The notes under the pieces are model-generated. The model saw nothing but the letters and a program-made list of their open reading frames with translations, searched no databases and was not told the DNA's origin. From Spirochaetaceae bacterium (lineage in GTDB: Bacteria > Spirochaetota > Spirochaetia > Treponematales > Breznakiellaceae), in the NCBI GenBank assembly GCA_031290855.1, contig JAISLM010000146.1, forward strand, positions 1 through 11,117: a stretch of 11,117 nucleotides of DNA, written 5' to 3'. The position numbers were made by a program, and so were the translations under genes. Shown in pieces: positions 7,449 through 11,117 of the stretch; the first letter of the stretch is position 1, and each line of letters begins with the position of its first letter.

Positions 7449-8579
7449 TTACGCGCCGATCTGTTCGCTGAACGCCTGGATACGGGTTCGGGCCTGGCCG
7501 GTGGATTCACTCAGCTGATCAATTTCAAGGTTCAGCAGAGGAATATTCCTGTTTTTACACGCTTCGGCGACGGAGGGGAAATCGAATTCCTCGGGATCGC
7601 AGAACTTCATCTGACAGTAAATGATCCCGTCCGCCTTGTTTTCCACGGCCATGTCCGCGATATGCTTCGCCCGTTTCTTTTCGGCGTCAAGCACGACAGA
7701 ACAACATTCGATATTCTGCCACTGGCGGGCCATCCGTTCCATCGGATCGTTTCCCTGGGGAAAGGGCGTGCGGAACTGCCTGGTTTCCTGGGCAAGTTCG
7801 TCCGCGGCGACGGCCAGTTTGAATTCGTCGAACAGTTCGAGTACATTGTTGGGCTCGGCCATGATGCCGGCAAGGACGATCTTTTTTCCCTTCCAACTGG
7901 GCGCGGGCGCTTCCGCAAGGAGCTTGTTCAGATCGCTTACAAGCCTGGTGTGTTCTTCCTTGAGCATGAAGTAACCGGCCTTTACCAGCGCGTGGCGTTG
8001 AACCGCGGAAACGATGCCGGGCTTTGCCGAAACGATTTTAAAGAATTCCATCATCGCCGCGCTGTGGGCATTGTAGATGTCAAGGCTTTCGTTGATTTTC
8101 GCGTCGGGAATTTTTTGCCCGCACAGTTCCTCAAGCTTCGCCCGAACCTTGGCGAGTTCGGTTTTTGTGTAACTTACCGCACATTCCATTTTGTTGTTCT
8201 GCGGATAGGAAATGATGATAACCTTTTTGTCTTTACAGGCATAAATAAGGTTCTGTGAAATCGCCTTGAGCGTGTCGCAGGGCGCGGGGACAAGGAAGGC
8301 GTCAAGGTTTTTGTATACGCCGCTTTCGGCGAATTCCATGACACCCTGCATAATTGTACACGCGAAAGGCGGCAGGTATTTGGCCGCCCTGGAGATCGTC
8401 GTAACGCCGCCCCAGCAGCCTGCCGGGAACATGCCTGCCGCGTGTACCAGCGCTTCGGGGGCGTATACCGGAAGAACGCCGACTATCTTTTTCCCGCTTT
8501 GTTTTTGTTTTTCCACGACCCCGGCGATATTGGCGGTTGTGGCCGTCATTGTTTCAAGAATTTCCTGTACGCGTCCCAT
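7449..8579 (-). CDS. 2-hydroxyacyl-CoA dehydratase, beta subunit (HgdB/HadC/LcdB-like)
   Basis: This 376-residue protein matches the usual length of beta subunits. With the alpha subunit it forms the D-component that removes water from (R)-2-hydroxyacyl-CoA through a ketyl radical. Candidate [4Fe-4S] ligands are Cys55 (AGCWGG), Cys74 (FACTIMQG), Cys101 (PCDTLK) and Cys322/Cys327 in the characteristic CQMKFCDPEEFDFP near the C terminus. Other landmarks are GVLPVYAPEALVHAAGMFP (34-52) and the closing LNLEIDQ (349-355). The start ATG overlaps the alpha stop by one base (TAATG), with GAGGAGGCGG just upstream, so the two subunits are translationally coupled in about 1:1 ratio. Substrate classes in the family include lactoyl-, 2-hydroxyglutaryl-, 2-hydroxyisocaproyl- and phenyllactyl-CoA, and none can be chosen here. 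Confidence 0.93.
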   Translation of the reverse strand: MGRVQEILETMTATTANIAGVVEKQKQSGKKIVGVLPVYAPEALVHAAGMFPAGCWGGVTTISRAAKYLPPFACTIMQGVMEFAESGVYKNLDAFLVPAPCDTLKAISQNLIYACKDKKVIIISYPQNNKMECAVSYTKTELAKVRAKLEELCGQKIPDAKINESLDIYNAHSAAMMEFFKIVSAKPGIVSAVQRHALVKAGYFMLKEEHTRLVSDLNKLLAEAPAPSWKGKKIVLAGIMAEPNNVLELFDEFKLAVAADELAQETRQFRTPFPQGNDPMERMARQWQNIECCSVVLDAEKKRAKHIADMAVENKADGIIYCQMKFCDPEEFDFPSVAEACKNRNIPLLNLEIDQLSESTGQARTRIQAFSEQIGA

Positions 8580-9838
8580 TATTCCGCCTCCTCGCGCCGG
8601 GCGTCGATGTTTTCAACCAGCGCCTGAATCCTCGTCTCGAACTGAGCTTCGGAAAAGTTTTTCGGATCGCTCTGATCCCCGTCAAAGGAAACAAACGGTA
8701 TGTTGGTTTCCTCCACTATCTGGCGGCGCATCTCCGGCTGCATCATGTCCATGATCTTGCAGCTTCTGTTCATGTGGTAGACAACACCGTCGCATTTACA
8801 GTGACGCTGTATGGCGGAACGCGCCACCACCTGATCTTCCATGGTGCGGTTGTTTCCGATACCGGCGTAGATGTTGGCCATTTGATCCATGTTTCCCGGT
8901 TCGTAGACCAGTTCCCAAGCCTTGGGATAGGTGGACCCGACAATAACCATGCCTTCGGAAAGCATCGTTGTGTAGTTATGCTTGAGGTATGGCCAGCACG
9001 CGATGCCGTCCCACATAACGCGGTACTGCTGCATCATCGGGAAGTGGCTTTTTCCGTCTTTGATGTTTTGTTCCATTTCCTCGGCGATAAGATCGTAGAG
9101 TTGGGCGGTTTCTTCCCTTCCGCGCATACAGACCATCATCATCATGTAATTGAACATCTGGAAACCGTCCATGGGAGAGGGGACGGCGGCGGCGTAGTCC
9201 ATTGCCCTGCTCCAGGCCTTTGCCACGCGATTCGAGATTTCCATAACCTTTTTGAATTTTTCCTCGTTGAATTTTTTACCGCAGATTTTTTCAAGAAAGG
9301 CGGTAAATTCCTTGAACTGTTCCTTGATGTAATCCAGTCTTTCCCGCGGCAAAAGCCCGGTAAAGCGGATCGTCTCCTCGTCAACGCCGGTGCTTTCATA
9401 GTTAAACGGTACGTCGATAAGGAAGAACGGAACCTTGAACTGATGCGCAAGCGATTCGTACCACTTGACCAGCACGTTGCAGATATTGTTCGTACACACG
9501 ACAAAATTCGGTTTGGGCAGGCCGGGGATTTCGTCCGTTTCCATTTCCGCGTAGGCCAAGTTGATCCTGGCGTAGGAACAGATGTCCGGGGAATAGCCCA
9601 TTTTGTCGGCATAGTCGATGTAACGCAGGGAACCTTTGCGCGCCGAGATCGCCGCCGCGTGGTTTTCCGGGTAAGCAACGGCTATGTCCATTGCCTCCAT
9701 AAATTCCTGGGGAACGATTGATGAAGCCCATGCGATAATTTTTTTATCATATTTGGCTTTGTTAAGCTCGACATAGTACTGCATTTGCATTTTCGCAAGC
9801 AGATCTTTTGACGAGATTTTTGGTACTTCCGATGACAT
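8579..9838 (-). CDS. 2-hydroxyacyl-CoA dehydratase, alpha subunit (HadB/LcdA-like)
   Basis: This 419-residue protein carries the landmarks of the alpha subunit: WASSIVPQEFMEAMDIAVAY (37-56), PENHAAAISARKG (57-69), GYSPDICSYARIN (81-93), CTNNICN (115-121), VPFNYES, VYHMNRSCK (353-361) and the C-terminal FVSFDGDQSDP. Cys87, Cys120 and Cys360 are the likely three ligands of its [4Fe-4S] cluster, which leaves one iron free to bind the substrate. The length is nearer to the HadB/LcdA/FldB type (about 410-430) than to HgdA of 2-hydroxyglutaryl-CoA dehydratase (about 475). This argues mildly against 2-hydroxyglutarate as substrate. The ATG at 9838 has an excellent AAGGAGG six bases upstream. The gene follows a 70-residue protein gene after 53 bases and overlaps the beta gene by one base. 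Confidence 0.93.
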   Translation of the reverse strand: MSSEVPKISSKDLLAKMQMQYYVELNKAKYDKKIIAWASSIVPQEFMEAMDIAVAYPENHAAAISARKGSLRYIDYADKMGYSPDICSYARINLAYAEMETDEIPGLPKPNFVVCTNNICNVLVKWYESLAHQFKVPFFLIDVPFNYESTGVDEETIRFTGLLPRERLDYIKEQFKEFTAFLEKICGKKFNEEKFKKVMEISNRVAKAWSRAMDYAAAVPSPMDGFQMFNYMMMMVCMRGREETAQLYDLIAEEMEQNIKDGKSHFPMMQQYRVMWDGIACWPYLKHNYTTMLSEGMVIVGSTYPKAWELVYEPGNMDQMANIYAGIGNNRTMEDQVVARSAIQRHCKCDGVVYHMNRSCKIMDMMQPEMRRQIVEETNIPFVSFDGDQSDPKNFSEAQFETRIQALVENIDARREEAE

Positions 9839-9868
9839 GGTAAACCTCCTTGTGTCATTGGTTTGGGG

Positions 9869-9892
9869 AACCGCCGGCTTTGCGGCCGGGTT
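9869..9892 (-). other. Imperfect hairpin between the small gene and dehydratase alpha
   Basis: CCGGC (9874-9878) and GCCGG (9885-9889) with flanking AAC/GTT form an imperfect GC-rich stem-loop. It lies just after the stop of the 70-residue gene and about 20 bases before the alpha-subunit ribosome site. No T-run follows. It may mark mRNA processing or set the ratio of the small protein to the dehydratase. Confidence 0.35.
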
Positions 9893-10104
9893 TATAGTGC
9901 TTTTAGATCCTCGATGATTTTGTCCAGAAGCCCCTGCATATCCTTGTTGGGAATTAGTTTTCTAATCTGGGCGATGTTTTTCTTTTTTACGACGCCAATC
10001 ATTGGGTTTTGTTCGACGGTAGGCATGTGTTTCAATACGACCGCCTTCATTTCGGGATCGTCCAGAACCTGCTGCAAGGTCATGCTTTCATCATACTTTG
10101 CCAT
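9892..10104 (-). CDS. Small 70-residue protein, first gene of the dehydratase operon (function unknown)
   Basis: The ATG at 10104 is chosen because AAGGAG lies six bases before it and the promoter -10 at 10151-10156 rules out a start much further upstream. The product is soluble, with no signal peptide or membrane segment and no cysteine, so it is not a ferredoxin. It reads as helical, beginning MAKYDESMTLQQVLDDPEMK. The pattern TLxxxLDDPExKxVxxKHxP, then NPM, a lysine run, and a hydrophobic/acidic tail (LLDKIIEDLKAL) resembles a small domain I recall at the C-termini of some bacterial hydrolases, but I cannot name its family. It leads the operon, 53 bases before dehydratase alpha and about 40 bases from the predicted transcript start. 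A role as a dehydratase assembly or regulatory partner is pure inference from position. Confidence 0.75.
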   Translation of the reverse strand: MAKYDESMTLQQVLDDPEMKAVVLKHMPTVEQNPMIGVVKKKNIAQIRKLIPNKDMQGLLDKIIEDLKAL

Positions 10105-10129
10105 ACTACTCTCCTTAAAAAAATTGATT

Positions 10130-10145
10130 AACTGTGTTATCAGTT
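10130..10145 (-). promoter_or_regulatory. Inverted repeat near the predicted transcription start
   Basis: AACTG (10130-10134) and CAGTT (10141-10145) form a 5-bp inverted repeat with a 6-base spacer over the predicted start point (about 10144). A second pair, CGGC (10146-10149) and GCCG (10159-10162), brackets the -10 box. Either could be a repressor site, but both are short enough to arise by chance. Confidence 0.25.
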
Positions 10146-10150
10146 CGGCC

Positions 10151-10179
10151 ATTCTATAGCCGGAATTTTGATTTGTCAA
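10151..10179 (-). promoter_or_regulatory. Strong sigma70-type promoter of the dehydratase operon
   Basis: On the minus strand TTGACA (10174-10179, a perfect -35) is followed after 17 bases by TAGAAT (10151-10156, 5 of 6 to TATAAT). Transcription should start near 10144, giving a leader of about 40 bases to the ATG of the small first gene. No other gene lies between this site and the operon. It is the best promoter in the window and implies that all seven minus-strand genes can be read from it. Confidence 0.8.
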
Positions 10180-10191
10180 CAAAAACTTTGT

Positions 10192-10251
10192 GGATACGTT
10201 CCGGGTATGATGCAAGTGCACTATGGATATGATATGGATAAAATACGGATA
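10192..10251 (-). repeat. Helically phased GGATA/TATCC array upstream of the operon promoter
   Basis: On the plus strand GGATA occurs at 10192, 10225, 10236 and 10247, with the near match GGGTA at 10203. All are on one strict 11-base period, with only the position at 10214 unoccupied. The three distal copies extend to TATGGATA, TATGGATA and TACGGATA. On the minus strand this is a TATCC array that begins 12 bases behind the -35 box and continues upstream for about 60 bases. Such phasing puts the sites on one DNA face, as expected for an activator array, although the tract is AT-rich and chance is not excluded. Confidence 0.45.
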
Positions 10252-10278
10252 TTTATTCGAAAGTCTGGTTTAATACCT

Positions 10279-10326
10279 CGCCGCTTGCGGCGTGGAGGCT
10301 CATTACGCCGGTACGGCGCGCGTACC
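10279..10326. other. Cluster of GC-rich palindromes in the gene-free region
   Basis: Three inverted repeats lie close together: CGCCGC/GCGGCG (10279-10292), CGCCG/CGGCG (10306-10318) and GGTACG/CGTACC (10310-10326, 5-base spacer). The last two overlap and cannot form at once. No coding potential is visible between 10260 and 10440. This may be a remnant of a dispersed palindromic element or a transcription barrier between the divergent units. Confidence 0.35.
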
Positions 10327-10384
10327 CTAATCCCGAATCCCGCGCCCAGGGTGAGTGATTTAGACAGAATGCCGGCATTAGTCT

Positions 10385-10417
10385 CTGAAGCTGTTCCAAA
10401 ACTTCAGTTTTTGGAAC
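10385..10417. repeat. Palindrome GTTCCAAAA-N7-TTTTGGAAC (copy A) with an alternative stem
   Basis: GTTCCAAAA (10393-10401) pairs perfectly with TTTTGGAAC (10409-10417), and the stem can extend inward with one bulged T. A competing stem, CTGAAG (10385-10390) with CTTCAG (10402-10407), overlaps the left arm, so the two folds exclude each other. The arm GTTCCAAAAC is shared with copy B at 5968-5994. No T-run suited to termination follows directly. Confidence 0.5.
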
Positions 10418-10467
10418 TGGCTCCTCTATTAAAAAAGTGCGTAAGATATGATAGTATTTTTAATCTA

Positions 10468-10493
10468 TGGATCATATCGGTGGATCATATCGG
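10468..10493 (+). repeat. Perfect 13-bp tandem duplication before the transposase fragment
   Basis: TGGATCATATCGG occurs twice back to back (10468-10480 and 10481-10493). The end of the second copy runs into the ribosome site (GGAGG at 10492-10496) of the transposase fragment. It may be a replication slippage product or part of the left end of the insertion sequence. Confidence 0.7.
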
Positions 10494-10501
10494 AGGCGGC
10501 T

Positions 10502-10951
10502 ATGGCGGCGAAAAAATATTTGGTAACCCTGACCGACAAAGAGAAGGACCGGCTCAAGGCTGTGATCAAGCGGGGTAAACACAGCGCGGAAAAAAGGAAA
10601 CGGGCACAGGCTCTGTTGCTTGCCGGCCGGGGGTACATCGATGAGGTGATAGCGGAACAGACCGGGATGCACCGGCGGGGGATTGAGGAGTTACGGCAGC
10701 GGTTTTCGGAAGAAGGATTTGAGGTAACCCTCGAAGGAAAGCCCCGGGGACACCGGCCGCGCTCCATACAGGGTGAGGACGAGACACGGCTTATCACCTT
10801 GGTACGCGGGCCGGTTCCCGATGGATATAAACGCTGGACGCTGAGACTGATACGGGACACATGGGCAACCCTGGAAAATACCCATACGAAGGAAGTGTCT
10901 CACGAAACCATTAGAAGGATATTAAAAAAAACGAGCTGCCGTCTTCATTGA
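10502..10951 (+). CDS. IS630-type transposase, N-terminal fragment (truncated element)
   Basis: This 149-residue product starts at the ATG at 10502, with GGAGG five bases upstream. KKYLVTLTDKEKDRL, KRKRAQALLLAGRGYIDEVIAEQTGMHRRGIEELRQRF (about 32-68) and GKPRGHRPRS (79-88) are the helix-turn-helix DNA-binding half of IS630-family transposases. RWTLRLIRDTW (111-121) and SHETIRRILKK (133-143) are the linker that normally leads to the DDE catalytic domain. At that point the frame crosses eight A residues (10924-10931) and stops at 10949-10951. A -1 shift would restore the expected KKNEL, as in IS630 members that use programmed frameshifting, but what follows is not transposase-like. The DDE domain and right terminal repeat are therefore absent and the element is a dead remnant. 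It could still bind DNA. Confidence 0.8.
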   Translation: MAAKKYLVTLTDKEKDRLKAVIKRGKHSAEKRKRAQALLLAGRGYIDEVIAEQTGMHRRGIEELRQRFSEEGFEVTLEGKPRGHRPRSIQGEDETRLITLVRGPVPDGYKRWTLRLIRDTWATLENTHTKEVSHETIRRILKKTSCRLH

Positions 10952-10983
10952 CAAAATACGACAAAAATGGTCATGTCCAAAAA

Positions 10984-11012
10984 CGGTTTTTTTATGGGGA
11001 AACCGCTTTTTT
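10984..11012 (+). terminator. Rho-independent terminator, possibly bidirectional
   Basis: CGGTTT (10984-10989) and AAACCG (11000-11005) form a 6-bp stem with a 10-base loop, followed on the plus strand by C and six T (11007-11012). On the minus strand the same stem is followed by a T-rich run, so it may act both ways. It separates the transposase fragment from the gene starting near 11072. Confidence 0.6.
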
Positions 11013-11015
11013 CGC

Positions 11016-11044
11016 TTGCGGGAAATCCCGCTTTCCTGTAGAAT
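11016..11044 (+). promoter_or_regulatory. Putative promoter with a palindrome in its spacer
   Basis: TTGCGG (11016-11021) and TAGAAT (11039-11044) are separated by 17 bases. The -10 matches 5 of 6 positions and is the same hexamer as in the dehydratase operon promoter; the -35 is weak. An inverted repeat GCGGGA/TCCCGC (11018-11031) overlaps the -35 and fills half the spacer, a good position for a repressor site. Confidence 0.5.
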
Positions 11045-11071
11045 AGTTCCGTGATAAGAGGTTCCATCGTT

Positions 11072-11117
11072 ATGAACATCGTATTTTCTTCTCACATAGG
11101 CCCGGCGATGGTTCCCG
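11072..11117 (+). CDS. Start of a possible gene, cut by the window end
   Basis: An ATG at 11072 opens a frame of 15 codons (MNIVFSSHIGPAMVP) that runs off the window. AAGAGG lies ten bases upstream and a promoter-like site ends at 11044, which supports a real start. Too little is visible to name a family; the beta-strand-like MNIVF start is common to many nucleotide-binding and glycosyltransferase-type proteins. Confidence 0.4.
   Translation, partial: MNIVFSSHIGPAMVP

Noticed and set aside
6354..9721. Three further long plus-strand frames (6354-7328, 7362-8258, 8537-9721)
   Set aside because: All lie opposite well supported minus-strand genes, show no motif and mirror the codon bias of those genes.
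10168..10179. FNR/CRP-like box (TTGA-N4-TCAA on the minus strand) at the operon promoter
   Set aside because: FNR sites are TTGAT-N4-ATCAA, so the half-sites here are two bases too close, and the sequence is mostly the -35 element itself.
10172..10190. Rex-type redox operator in the TTGTTGACAA stretch before the promoter
   Set aside because: The inverted half-sites TTGT and ACAA are only two bases apart, far closer than in a Rex site.
10468..10493. CRISPR repeats
   Set aside because: There are only two copies of 13 bases, back to back with no spacer. This is a simple tandem duplication.
10168..10578. 136-codon plus-strand frame across the promoter region and into the transposase fragment
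   Set aside because: It overlaps the operon promoter, palindromes and the transposase start, lacks a ribosome site and has no recognisable protein features.

Overview
The window looks like part of the chromosome of a strictly anaerobic, fermenting bacterium of moderate GC content. A gut spirochaete (treponeme-like) or a clostridial relative would fit. This guess rests on an oxygen-sensitive 2-hydroxyacyl-CoA dehydratase with its activator, strong AGGAGG ribosome sites, sigma70-type promoters and short dispersed-looking palindromes. No rRNA or other taxonomic marker is present.

Layout: (1) 1-453, plus strand, the 3' end of a MATE-family multidrug/Na+ antiporter gene. (2) 454-655, a leader region with a putative promoter and an 8-bp hairpin. 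(3) 656-1624, plus strand, a Fic-family protein with a degenerate catalytic motif and an apparent internal deletion. (4) 1617-10104, minus strand, one probable seven-gene operon transcribed right to left: a 70-residue protein of unknown function, dehydratase alpha and beta subunits, a family I CoA-transferase, a FadN-type 3-hydroxyacyl-CoA dehydrogenase/enoyl-CoA hydratase, a thiolase, and the ATP-dependent dehydratase activator. A near-consensus promoter lies at 10151-10179, with a helically phased GGATA/TATCC array behind it. (5) 10105-10501, 397 bases without a gene, holding that promoter, the array, several palindromes and a 13-bp tandem repeat. (6) 10502-10951, plus strand, the N-terminal fragment of an IS630-type transposase, followed by a terminator, a second promoter with a palindrome in its spacer, and the first 46 bases of a possible gene.

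How the genes work together (inference): the CoA-transferase loads a 2-hydroxy acid with CoA. The activated dehydratase removes water to give a 2-enoyl-CoA. The FadN-like enzyme hydrates it at the beta carbon and oxidises it to 3-oxoacyl-CoA with NAD+. The thiolase then releases acetyl-CoA. No acyl-CoA dehydrogenase, electron-transfer flavoprotein, enoyl-CoA reductase or decarboxylase is in the window. The cluster therefore reads as a self-contained alpha-hydroxy-acid beta-oxidation module in which radical dehydration replaces the acyl-CoA dehydrogenase step. The substrate cannot be read from the sequence. The same set could also serve a butyrate- or propionate-type fermentation if a reductase is encoded elsewhere.
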